Assembly: GCA_000310025.1 (NCBI GenBank) | Contig: FN649731.1 | Span: 964,823 to 1,028,822 of the forward strand | Direction of reading: 5' to 3' | Source: Ectocarpus siliculosus | Taxonomy: Eukaryota > Sar > Phaeophyceae > Ectocarpales > Ectocarpaceae | Length of the DNA: 64,000 bases | Shown: piece by piece, positions 11,216 through 23,100 of the stretch | How positions within the stretch are numbered: position 1 is the stretch's first letter | How the letters are laid out: each line of letters starts with the position of its first letter | Program-made: the position numbers and the translations under genes | Notes under the pieces: model-generated | Told to the model about the DNA's origin: nothing | Databases searched by the model: none | Seen by the model: the letters and a program-made list of their open reading frames with translations, nothing else

Positions 11216-11833
11216 CTATGCGGTGTTTGTCTTGTTCCGTTCCTCCGCACATAGTCTGCTTAGCTTCTCTTGCTCCTTGTGCCATATGGCCACGAACTCT
11301 TCTGCTCCCTCCATCACCCCTTTGTACCACGGCAACCCTTTCTCCACCTTCGCAGCGATAGGCCAGCAGCCACGCGGTATCTCGAATGTCCTCGGGTCGT
11401 CATCCGTGGATTCGGCGTTGGTACCGAACGCTACGAAGTCGTCCTTCAAGCATAACACCCAATTATTTTCCGGGCGTGCGGTGTTTGGGCCCTTCACCCT
11501 CACGATATCTCCGAACATCAATCGCTCCGGGGGTCGCCCGTCCGGTTGTCTGGCCAATGCTCCAGCAAACAGTAGTCGCCGTTGTCGGACAATAGCCTCC
11601 ACGCGTTGGGATCCGACCTTGCGATCGTTTTTTTGAACCGTCATCTTGTTGGCTTCTTGTCGCACACACCGGTGCAGCAACACCGATACCGATGCGGAAA
11701 TCAAACTAACGCATTTCGTTCTAGATTTCCAACGCACCCCCTGTGCGATGACGCCGACGGGTGCGATACGGAAGAAATTACAGTGTGTGGCCATTCCTCG
11801 CGCACACCTCGACGGAGGGATGTACATCTGCAT
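11216..11833 (-). pseudogene. Non-LTR retrotransposon reverse-transcriptase tail
   Basis: The minus-strand frame contains QRVEAIVRQRRLLFAGALAR, then PERLMFGDI, ENNWVLCLKDD and GLPWYKGVMEGAEEF. This resembles the C-terminal tail of LINE reverse transcriptases, where a (R/K)RRLxFxGxLAR segment precedes RLxFGE. The upstream catalytic domain (FADD box) is absent, so this is a 5'-truncated or decayed copy. No nearby host exon shares its frame. Confidence 0.6.
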
Positions 11834-12497
11834 AACCCTAACCCCTATTGATACCTACCGGCACCTAGCAATAACACGAACATTTACGTCCTTGACTAAG
11901 CAGGTTTTATTTCGTTCATATCGCACCGGGTGCAGTGCGTTACTATCGATACCGGTGCAGAAATGCAATTTAATCATCATGCCGTTCTTGTTTTTTTGCG
12001 CACCTCGGTGCCACAACACCGATGGGTACTAAAAGAACGATGGGTGACATGACACGCACAAATACGATATAGTCTAGATTGGACGAGAAACACACGCCCG
12101 TAGACTGAAGCTATTCGGGTCCTCCACCCACATCTATCTTTCTACCCGTATGTCTCACACGCTCATGAACACTCACTCTGGTATGCTGCTGTCATTGAGA
12201 AAAGAGAGATACCTGGGTCACCCTGTCCGCCCTCACACAGCCTCCACGAAATGCAGTTACCTTGAATGTTCTCCCACACTGTGCCTAGCAGCTCTAACAC
12301 CGAAACCACACCCCGGAGACAACATTCTGGCCTCTCAAGGACGTCATCATTAGATATGTTTTCTGTGGGGGGATTGTGGTATCTAGACCTAATACTTGAT
12401 CGTCGAGTCCATTATGACCAGTAAATATATTCTACCACCGGGTAGGGTATCGGGTGCAGAGTGAGATTTCGCACCGCGCATCCCAATCTATGTCAAC
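11834..12497. other. Spacer with GGTGC-rich inverted motifs
   Basis: Motifs such as CACCGGTGCAGCAACACCGAT (11669-11690) and CGGTGCCACAACACCGATGGG (12005-12027) recur in this stretch, possibly from a decayed foldback element. No gene was recognised. The 5' target-site duplication of the SINE lies at 12480-12491. Confidence 0.35.
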
Positions 12498-12797
12498 CGG
12501 TCGCCCCGGTGGTCTAGTTGGTAGCCTCGAAACCTTCTAGAGGTCAGGTCAGGGGTTCGAATCCCGGCGTAAGCGAGCTTTTCTTGCAAAGTGAGTTTTT
12601 CTCTCGCTTCCGCTTCTGGCCCAGTGGATAGCGCTAGTTCGTGTGTACACAGTGCTGAACTCTTCTCGCATTAAAAATCGAAGGCAAAGTACCGCAGGAG
12701 GGGAGGGTAGAGAGGGGCTCTTCTGTGTGACCACGGGTTGGAGTAAACGGCACTAGTGCTGTGAGCGCTGATTTGAAGTGAAGACAAAAAAAAAAAA
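12498..12797 (+). mobile_element. tRNA-derived SINE, copy 2, with target-site duplication
   Basis: The head has a B box, GGTTCGAATCCC (12554-12565), and an A-box-like GGTGGTCTAGTTGGTAG. The body is shared with 6275-6585, and the tail ends in AAGAC plus about 12 A. The 12-bp sequence ATCCCAATCTAT occurs just upstream (12480-12491) and again directly after the A tail (12797-12808). This is the expected target-site duplication of LINE-mobilised retroposition. Confidence 0.85.
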
Positions 12798-12808
12798 TCC
12801 CAATCTAT

Positions 12809-13268
12809 ACGGACTAAGCTATCGTGTGGATGTGTTGGTGCCTTCATTTTGTTGCATCCGCTGGGCTGTACCGGGCTGGGCAATGACAGTACTGATCGTA
12901 AATTTCAGTGCGGTTGAAGCTGAAAGCGTTAGTAAAGGCTGTCATCGAACACAGTTGAGCAGGAGTCATGGAAGGCTAGACTGTTTTCCGGACAAAAGGC
13001 AGAAACTGTAACAGCCGAGAAGTGCCTGTCTTGATTGTTTGCATTGACCGGTCTGTGCGTGTGTTTATTTCCGTACCGTAACAACAAAACATGGTCAAAT
13101 CTCTATCCGTAAGTGTTTTGGAAAGAATATGCAATTGCTGGGAATCATGAATGGGCTGCAGAGCATCTCCGTGTGAAGTAACAAGATTCGACCACTACAC
13201 GACGATTAATTGCAAGAATTAGGCTCAACGTGGTTCTACCCCCCGTCCCACCATAGATCCAAACGCCT
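12809..13268. other. 5' flank of the TRP-like channel gene
   Basis: No repeat or exon was recognised. The promoter and 5' UTR of the channel gene presumably lie here, and an upstream non-coding exon cannot be excluded. Confidence 0.4.
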
Positions 13269-14196
13269 ATGCGTTCCGCCGGCTCACCTGAAAGTATCGG
13301 TTGTTGCCCCGCCTATCTTGTGACCCCGTGTAAACCTGTTGAAATAGATGGCTCGGTAGGTTACGACGGCGTGGTGATTTCTCCCAGCAACAGCATGTCG
13401 TCCATGGGGAGCGCCACCACGTTCGGTACCGGCGGACGGACTCCCGTTGGCGATAGGCCAGCCCTCAAGGCCCAGACCTCCTTTTTCACGCAGACCTTTG
13501 CGGAGCCACTGGAGGAGACCTCCACGGATGCCGGTGGTCGCGGAGGGCTGATGGCGAAGCATCTGGAGGAGATCGCGTCGGGGAAGGGGGCGGCCGCGGC
13601 GTCATCATCGACTGCCGAAGAGAAGAACACGCGCCGCTCGCTTATCGAAACCAAACCTCAAGGAGAAGGAACGGGCGGGGAAAAGTCACCGTTCCTGTCT
13701 CCGACGGCCCCGGCCGCCCCCGGTGCGGCCACGGGCGCGGCCTCGCCGTCCGCCGAGCCCGTCGCTTCCGCTCCTTCACCTCCCACGCCGGCCGCGGCGC
13801 CAGTGGCAGCGGCGGGGCGAGACGCGCAGGCAGAGCGGCCCATGTACGGCCGCTCTTCTTCTAAGCGTTGGCCGCCCAGGGCCCCAAAATCCGCCCCGTC
13901 AGTGCCCGCCGCCGAAGCGTCAGCTCCAGAGCCAACGCAGGTGAGAACGTTACCGGAGGCGCCGAGGGACGCAGTGTTGGACAGAACGGCTGCCATCACA
14001 ACGGTTTCAACAGCAGCGGCGTCCCCGTCTCAGCCTCGCGGTGAGAGAACGGCCAACCCGGCGGCGGCGGCTCCCCCGGTGGAGCAGGCCGAGCCATCGG
14101 CAAAGGTTCAGCCAACAGCAAGCACAGCGGACGAGGAGAAAGAGGAGACGGGAAGGGCGGCTCCACGAGACAGTTTCTTCGCCCCTGTTCCACAAG
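13269..14196 (+). other. Channel exon 1: disordered Ala/Pro N-terminus
   Basis: About 309 residues with no fold-like pattern, rich in Ala, Pro, Ser and Glu. In-frame ATGs lie at 13269 and 13395; the second sits in MSSMGSATTFG. The GC content is visibly higher than in the flanks. The exon ends at CACAAG|GTTTGT, phase 1. Confidence 0.7.
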
Positions 14197-17100
14197 GTTT
14201 GTGCGTGTTTTGTGCTTCTCTCTCTGTGTGTGTGTTCGTATGCAGGTTTCGGGCCGTGCTCTGATGAGGTAGGTGGGGGCACGCTCTTGCCCTCCTAAAT
14301 ATCAAAGCTTTGGTGATGTTGTGGATGCCTCAAGGAATGCATGGTGCTTGCGAAGTGCGGGCTGCCGGACTGTCTTGACGTCCTGAATGCCACGACTACC
14401 TGTATGGGCTGTCTGGCTCTCCACATTGCGTCTGTTTTCCTGCTACTGTACGAAAGGGTGCGAACGTTGTGCTGCTGTCCCATCGCTCCTGGACTCCTCC
14501 ATCCCTATACCCCCCTCGTAACAGTGCTTCTACTCGTCGCGCCCCTGGGCCTATGCCTCCAACGCCTTCTCTCTCTGTCTGTCTGTCTCTCTCTCTGTTT
14601 CTCTCTCGCTGTTTGTTTGTCTGGGTGTGTCTCTCTCTCTCTCTCGTTTCGCCCTCGGTTCGGTTTTGCTGAACAAACTTGGACTTATCACGAATACTTG
14701 CAGAGGAGAAGAAGGTGACCAGCAAAGAGAACAAGGGGGATTCAGTTCGACACTACACTCTGCCCCCAGGTCAGCTCGTTACGGCAGCAAACTCCCTGAA
14801 TACACAGCATTGCTCAGGCATTTCTCAAGAGGAGAATCGCATTTTACCGTGAAGGTGCTCCGGGTCGTTTTCTTTTCGTAGGGTTGTCTCCGAAACGCGA
14901 CCCAAAATTAACGTAAGTTGTTGGCCTCGCCGGGCATTCCCCGGCTTACTTTTCTTGGTGGCTCCAATCTACAGTACAAGTAGCTCTTCGCTCGCATTCG
15001 CGGTCTCGTCTTCATCGCCGTTCCGCTAGGATTCGGAGCCACGAAATCCCACTACTGCCCGTGCACGCCTCCATTAGCTAAAGGCGAGATGGGTTCAGCG
15101 GTACCTTCTGTCAAACGCACCGCTTCGTGCGCAAGTATTCTTACAGCGCAATGCGCCGACGAGCTTGGACATCCCGGCCTACCCATCTAGATGATGACTT
15201 TTGCCAGCTGGACCACCAAGGTGACCGGCCGGGCGTGTCCTCAACACAATATTCTTAATTCGCGTTGCATTCTCTTGTTCTGGCAACGTTGACCGTCGAC
15301 GTCTTTCGCCGTTGGTGCACGTCGCCGCCTACGCCCCCGCGCCTGTTTGGTCTCATGACCTCCAGAGATCAACTCGGTGCACGCAGCCGTCGAGAGCGGC
15401 GCCCCCGCGGCCGTGCCGGCGGTTCTCGTGCACATGGACCACGAGGCGGCCGTGTTTGAGCTGACGGCGAGAAACTGCAGCGGTCTGCGCGACGCCAGCA
15501 GCATCGGCACCGGCAACGTCTACGGCAACAGCAGTGGTGACGACGACGCGGAGCTAGAGACCGTCATCATGCTTGCCGCCCTCAGCGGAAACCTGGACAT
15601 GTTCCACACCGTTCTCGAGGCAATGAAAGAGAAGCTGCCGACAGCAAAACAGGTATAAGTATGTTGTTCAACGCCAACCAAGCGCGTTCTTGCACTGCAG
15701 GATTGTTGCAGCGGGCTGCAGCTGGAGTGCGTGTGCTTGTGCGTGTGTACGTGTGTTTGTTTACGCCAGGGTGCGGGAGTCATGCATGGTCTTGCCACGC
15801 GTTTGTACGGATGACAATGCGGAGTAGTGGGAGAAAGGCCTTGAAATACGGAATATTTCCACCCAATGTAGTATGGTGTGTCGATATACGTACTTGGTAA
15901 GGAAACTTGCTTGGAGATTGCCAAGACGAGTGGCTTCCGTTGGATGCGACTAGAATTTTCAAAACCCAAAATGCGTGCTTCACGTCGGTAGCCAGCCTGT
16001 TTGCTGCCGCAACGAATCAACAACAGCACCGAGTACTAACGGTGCTTGTTGCAAGCGAACTTGGCGCGTTCGGCTGCAATCTGCAACTCTCCCCTCCCCC
16101 AGCCGCGCCCCCCCTCGGTGTTTGCCATCGGGATTGGGTTTTCGTCGCTTGGCAACGACGTTGTAAAACCAGCCAATTCACTTCGTGAACTCGGCAACCA
16201 GGTTACCGTTTTTTTTTACCTTTTTTTTTTGGCGGTACCCATAATGGTGGTCGAGTAGATCATGTTGTGCGGGGTCGAGAACCCTCACTCCGCGCAACGG
16301 GGGATGGTCGCACCACGTTGTGTTAAATTGGCCAAGCATCCTCCTGGCAGTTACACAGTGCTTACAACTGTCTCAGGAAGTGAAAGCACCAGAACACAAA
16401 TATAGTCATCCGCAGCTGTCATCCGTACGCAAGGAAGTAAGCACAAGATGCCGAACACACTTAGCAGGATGCAGCGCACCCTTCATGCGACTCGCCGATA
16501 TACGTTACGGCGCTTCGCGCTTGGTGATGTGAGAGCCTGGTCCGGTGAGAACCCGGCGTGCTCCGTCCCGGCTTTGTAGAGATGCGAGGTCAATGGTCTA
16601 ACGACAACGGCATGCACGACTATGAGTACACCCTCCCCCGCCGCTGCTGCTGTGCCCAGTGGCCATTCAAACCGTAACTAACCCCACGCCCGCCGCGGTG
16701 CTGCGCACCGATTGCGTCATGGGCGCGCCTGCCCTCCTGACCGCGCGAAACAAAAGGTCGACGACATGATCGGGATGACAGATGAGGGGAGGTCCCTGGT
16801 GGTGGCGGCGGCGGAGGGGGGCAGCCTGGAGATCTTCGAGGAAGTCCTGGGCCTCCTGGGAGGGAAGGTGAGACGGATGATTTCACAGGTCTGGTGTCGA
16901 CGCCGCCGCTTGGCAGTGGTTTTTTCTATCCCCCGCAAGGGTCGGATTAATTCCGTGTATGTTATCCTCGCATTTTTTCCCCGTTTCGCTTGCTCTCCTC
17001 CCCTCCCTTAGTGTACCACCTGCCTCTGCTGAAAAAGACCCCTCCTGTGTTGAGCTGTTCTTCTGCCTCTACTGTTGTTTCGAACTCTCCTCCGGTTTAG

Positions 17101-20100
17101 CAACTCGTGAACCTTGTGCCCGGCTTCTTTTTTTTTTGGCTTTTTGTGGGGGTTTTTCGCTGGTAACCGGGGGGTCCATCCAAAAGGAGGCGGCGGCTGG
17201 GAACATGTCAACCCTGGAGGCAGGCTGTCTCATCAAGATGGCCGCGAGGAGCGGAAGCATCGAGGTTTTCAGCACCGTTCGGGACATGCTTGCCGAGGAC
17301 GGGAAGGTGAATAGATCATTTGCGACTACCGCGCCCGGTGCGCACGTTCATTCTCACGGCTTGGGTTGCAGACACCTTGAAACTGTGGGGCTACTCGTCA
17401 CGGCAGTGTGATGATTCAGTCCAGGAGTGGATCGGCTTCGATTGGACAAAAAACATTTTGTTGAAAGAACTCCTCTAATGGGTCAGGAATACACAAGTAA
17501 ATTTAGGCGTAGCAGGAAAGTTGGACAACAAGTATCGGTGCAATGAAACGTTGCGCAAGACGCATTCGGACACGGACGGGTTAAGCTCTCCGCAACTGAT
17601 TCTAGATGCCGGCCCGCGTCCTGCGTCCTCACACCCTTCCCTGTCTCTGCGCGGCACCGATCCCATCGCACGAGGAGTCAGCAAACCATAGCACCCGCCG
17701 TTCTCAGAAACTTTGCATTTCCTCTTGTTCCCCCTCTCTGTCCCTCCACGTTGTTACCCCGAAAGGGACCACTAACGAAAGCCCTATGTGTGCGGCGGTT
17801 ATACCTACTACCTCCCGGGGTTGGCCTCTTGCCGTCCACCTTTTCCCCCTACATTTATTTTTGTCGCCGTCAATGTGCTGATTCCTCGACGGGGCCCCTC
17901 TCACCCGCCCGGTTTATCCAGCTTTTCTGTCCCTCGTCTCTTCTGAAACACCCGTGCTATAGATTGTTCACTCGATGAAGGCGGCGGCGAACAGCGGAGC
18001 GCGTTGGGTGAACGTGTTCGTAGAGGCGGCGGGAAGTGGCAGCGGGGAGATGGTCGACGCCGTCGTGGCGGTCATGGTAGAGGTCCTCCCGAGGGATTCG
18101 GTGAGGAGCGAGCAACATCTCGCTTCTTCGGCATGCGTCTTGACTCCTTGATGTGTCCGACCCGTGAGAGTTTTATTCGTCGGGCGTCGCTTGTTCTTGT
18201 GGTCCTCCTCGACCCTACTGGTGTTGCCTTTGCTCTCTTGTTTGTGATGCAGAATCGCTTGGTCTTTTTGTTGTTTCGGGGTGTTACCGTAGGTTGCGTA
18301 AGATACCACACCCCCTGGACAGATTTTCAAAGCTCGACTACTCCACGACGAAGAGGATGCCGAAATCAAAGGATATGTTTTCGGAAAGCTCTTGATGGTT
18401 CCAACGCCGCCATTCTCGGCACCGTCACTGCTTTTCTTGCCGAGAAATTGAGCTTCGAAAATCGGTCGAAGGGATGTGATATATTACGCAACCTTCGGTA
18501 TTGTTGTCTTTGCTTTTGGCACTACACGAATGTTTGCTGTCTGTCGTCTGCTCGGATCAGGTGATGGACACAATCACAGCTTGCAAAGGGCCGTGGCGGA
18601 CGACGGCTCTCATGGCCGCCGCCGAGAGCAGGAGCACCGCATCCGTAAAAGCCGTCATGAACGCGATTTCCGCAATCGATGACAGCACCAGCGATGGCGA
18701 CGACGAGAACTTCGACAACATGGTGCGCCAAGAACGTTCTGTACCACGCGTCACCTTGTTTTTGACGGGACATTTTTGCGAAGAGTGCGGTTATGAGGTT
18801 GCGCGAAACCCTTTCCATGGCGGAAACTCGTCAGCGGCGTCCCGAGTTTTGTCTGCAAGAAGACGCAGTCTGAAAACCGTACGAGCGCTACTCTATACGC
18901 CACGCCTTTCGAAGGAGATCAGCAAGGGGAGTGTGTACTACGAACGTTCACTATTGTGATTGAGGTGCCGAACAGAAGGAACAATTTGTTCCGTACAGGG
19001 TACACGAGTTTTTTGCGGCAAGAGACTGTGTGAACCGAAACCGCACGCGACCCAACCATGCTATCTATACCCCTGAACGCGAGTCCCAGAGGACCGAACT
19101 GCAGCCATCGACAACCCGTCAGACCCCCTCCGGACAACGCATCCACCGTCACAGACAACCACAAGACAGCAACGATCGCAACCACGAACGATACAGATGA
19201 CACTACAACTGCAACATCGGTACCCTTTCGCCCCCCACCCACCCCATCGCGTTCAGCGCCTCACGGGAGAGCCTCCGAGCCCTTTCTCGGCGGACTCTCT
19301 CTCGCATTCTAAGGCTTCAGCCGGTCGTGGGGCGCCGACGATCAAGACAGACGGTCTTGGCCCGAACTGGGCCTCGTGGAAGGACAGGAGCCTCGCCGGG
19401 ACATTGAAACGCTGGGACTCCATAGCGAGCATGCGTTCGCCGCCCCCCCCGAACCCGCAGTATCTGGTGAGGCTGGAGTCGAATTTTGTTGGGTGGGTTT
19501 TTCCAGCTGTTTATTTTGACACAATGCCCGCTCTATCCCTGCCATGTGTGCAAGTTCTGATTCCCGGTGCGGTCATCCGGAAGCTTTTACACTGCATGCT
19601 GCAAATGTGTGCACTGTACTCATAGTCGTGCATGCCGTTGTCGTTAGACCATTGACCTCGCATCCCTACAAGGCCGGGACGGAGCACGCCGGGGTCTCAC
19701 CGGACCAGGCTCTCACATCACCTAGCGCGAAGCGCCGTAACGTATATGGGCGAGTCGCATGAAGGGTGCGCTCCATCCTGCTAAGGGTGTTCGGCATATT
19801 GTGCTTACTTCCTTGCGTACGGATGACAGCTGCGTATGACTTGCTTTATTTCTGGTGCTTTCACTTTCTGAGACAGTTGCAAGCACTGCTGTGTAACTGC
19901 CTCGAGGATGCTTGACCAATTTAACATAACGTGGTGCGATCATCCCCCTTTTGCGGAGGGAGGGTTCTCGACCCCGCACAACATGATCTACTCGACCACC
20001 AATTTGGTTACCGCAAAAAAAAACAGAGGTAAAAAAAACAAAAAACGGTAACCTGGTTGCCAAGTTCACGAAGTGAATTGGCTTCTTTTACAACGTCGTT

Positions 20101-23100
20101 GCCAAACGACGAAAACCCAATCCCGATGGCAAACACTGAGAGGAGGGCTTGTATTATAACGCCGTTGCCAAGCGACGAAAACCCAACCCCGATGGCAAAC
20201 ACCGGGGGGGGGCGGGGGAGGGGGGGGGGGAGGAGGTTTATTCGACAACATGCTCACACGCGGAACGGGTAGGGCTACAGGAACTGGGTGCAACCATGCA
20301 CAGGGAACAGGCAGCAACTCACGAGACTCGCCCTGATTTTCTCCCTCCTCGCCTGTTGCTGCCGTGTTGCTCGCTACCGCGAAACGAACCCCACCCCGGA
20401 ACACACGAACGAGTGGCAACAGAGGGAGAGAATGATCGTGGCGAAGAACGTGCGGGGCCACACTGCGCTAACTTGTGCCGCCAACAGCGGGGTCCTCGAC
20501 AACGTCGTGATCGTCTCGGAAGCGATGGGAAAGTTCCTGTCTGCTTACCAGGCACGTTGTTGTACACAGCGGTCTGCGAGGATACGCTGAGTCATGTTGT
20601 ACGGTAGCGCTTCGTTTGATAGGTTGCGGGGTGCATTCGTTGGCGGCGACGGTCGTCGCAAAGAACTTTTTTTTGCGCTCGATCAGTTGACGGAAGCCCG
20701 GGAAAGTAAGGGGCACGTCGGTGGCATCGTCACGGCTGCCGCTGGTGGTGTCCCAGTGGCGGTCCTCGTTGTTGGGCTTTCGGTTGTTGAGTAGGACAAG
20801 AAGAGGCATCGTGGGGCAAATTTGGTCGAAACGATGCCCTCTTCCCCACAGCAACCGGACACATACGATCTATTCTGTCATGGCGTGAAGATGTAGTGCA
20901 CACCGATTGCAAGACTTCGACCGGCTTGAAACGTAGGAGCTCGGGGGCGAGTTGGCGTGGTTGACTTGGAAATGGTCGAAAGCGGGACAAAAATGTTCCG
21001 TCACGAGACGAGCGATGCAGCTATCAAGAGCGGAGGCCGCACGATCACCCAAGAACATATCGTAGAGAAAAGGCAACAAACGAACGTTTTGGGGTGCTCA
21101 CTTGTGCTGGTCGTTACAGATGACGGACGCCTTGAGCTCATCGCTCTCCACGGGCTGCAACAACCTCTCGCTTCCGGTAAGTGAAGAACAACATGGAACC
21201 CAAAGCGTTTTATTGAGTCTGCATGAGGCACTTTCCTCGCAGGCGGGCGGGTGGCGTGTTCGCGTCCATCCCGGTCGGAAGAAGTATCAGTACGGAAAGA
21301 CCAAAAAAACTGTATTTGGCGTTGTGTTTGCGCTCTTTGCGGCGGTGGTGACCCCAGAGTTTAACGGCTTTTTTTCTCCTGCAGGGCTGCACACGCGACG
21401 ACTCGGATTCCATATTGATGCAGCTACCTTTTATGTATACTCTGTGTGCTTCTCGGTTGCATGTAAAGTTGCTGCTATTGGCCAGTCCGTCCGTCCATCC
21501 GCCGGTCGTGCTGGCGCGTTGTGCGACATGAGGTATTCTATAGCGGCTGCTTTCGATAATAGATGACACACATAGCATAGCCAGCTCCATTGTGCGTGGT
21601 GTTACCAAAGAACACCACGATACATTCACCAACCAATCAATGGTGTCGGCCTCGTTATGTTTGAGGATCTCCACCCTGTGGCATCAACTGAAACAGTACA
21701 CAACGAGCCCATTCTCGGAAGTGGAACAATTCTTTGTTTGGTCTACTGTTCGCTTCTTCGTTCCGCTCAGTGTTTCGCTGCCCGCTCGTTCGTTATTTTT
21801 TGGGATTGTTCTACTGTAGGTGGAAGACGCGAGGTTGAGCGTGCTGGCCTACCTTCTTCAGCACGGCGCCAAGCCCACCAACAAGGGGCTCCTCCGACTC
21901 TGCAACTTGGTCAAGTTTCCCCGACTGAAGGTGCTGTATCCTGATTCATTCATGCCATTTCCCGAAGCGTCTGTTTTGACTTTGAAAAGGCTGACCTCCA
22001 CGCTCTTCTCGCGCAATGTCGATTGCTAGAGATACCGAAGTGTTTGCACAACGCGTGGGACTAACCCGTGATATTCATTGAGCCCCTCGAAATCGAAAAC
22101 TTGTTTGTCCTTTCTCACGCCCTTTACGTCAAGAGCGAAAAACTGAAAGCTTGGGATGATACAGACCGAGTGTTGCTTTTCAAATTGTCACTGAGTTCAG
22201 CTTAATGCGCTGGACTGTTTTTGACCGTACTTCCTTGTTGACCATCAAGGGACGCGGTATACGAGACTAGGAAGTATTCAGGAGCAGGGTTCAAATCCTT
22301 CTCCTTGTAGTCGTACAACCGTTGTGCGTTGATCCCGAAACGAGAATACACTCGACCTTTCTGTCATCTTGGTCGACAGGAGCAGACCGGTCGTAGAAGC
22401 GAAGCCACCAGCGGCATGAGGAAGACATTGGGTTGTCTCGGACTGCCCCCCCCCGGTTGTATATTCTCATTCTTATTGGTGCTCTGCGTGTGGGAGGCTG
22501 GACAAGAAATAAATATCTCTTGCTAGTTGACCTCACTCCCTCAGTCAAGTCACCCGTGCATCGGGACCTTGGCACATGTTTGGCTTCATGTCGACCAAGA
22601 AGCACAATGTCCCAATCCCGAGCATCGTGGACGTGAGCCTTACGAATATTTTCCCGTCGAACCAACGGCACAAGCACCGTGCCGTCTTCTCTAACGACGT
22701 GCTGTTGACGAAACACATACAACAGATGTCCTCCTTCCTACTAACGATGAGTATTCTTACGTGAAATAATCGCAACAGGAAGGTGTATCACCCTTGTTCA
22801 GCCTCCCCTGGGTGTGCGTTTGTTCCGACCAGCGGGACTAAACCCTCCCTGCCCGAACGAACATTTTCTTGTGCCCCGTCTTGGGCGAGTAGCCCTCCCT
22901 TGGTGCTCGGTGTTGCTTCTCACTACCCAGCTACACCTTGCTGGTGCTAGTAGTGCTGCTGTTGTGGTTGCGGCCGACAATTGTTTTATCGAGCGGCAAT
23001 GCCGGGGCTTCCTGTCGCCGTTGAATCGCTGGCACTCCGCCACTCCTTGTTTTCGGTCGGGGCACTTTGTGTCCCTCCCGTTTTTTTCGTGGTTCCTCTA

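Larger units (their letters stand above)
15366..21930 (+). other. Channel exons 3-11: divergent ankyrin-like repeats
   Basis: Most exons in this block carry a single helix-turn-helix unit with an AA-x-SG-like core: LAALSGNLDMFHTVLEAM, VAAAEGGSLEIFEEVLGLL, MAARSGSIEVFSTVRDML, KAAANSGARWVNVFVEAA, MAAAESRSTASVKAVMNAI, CAANSGVLDNVVIVSEAM and LLQHGAKPTNKG. The canonical TPLHLAA start is replaced, so a standard ankyrin profile may score weakly. Introns in this block are phase 0. A repeat element (19615-20201) sits in the intron between exons 8 and 9. Confidence 0.65.

Noticed and set aside
11836-11848. CCCTAACCCC telomere-like motif
   Set aside because: Too short and isolated to call an interstitial telomere.
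12498-12570. Functional tRNA at the SINE head (also 6510-6585, minus)
   Set aside because: The anticodon arm and acceptor stem do not pair properly, and the sequence continues into a repeated body with an A tail.
18327-18470. Possible extra channel exon (IFKARLLHDEEDAEIKGYVF or ALDGSNAAILGTVTAFLAEK)
   Set aside because: Exons ending at 18100 and starting at 18561 already join in phase 0, and neither candidate frame has both a good acceptor and a good donor.
22576-22764. Open frame HNVPIPSIVDVSLTNIFPSN between channel exons 11 and 12
   Set aside because: No splice sites that keep phase, and no match to ankyrin-like units; possibly a decayed element, but not assignable.
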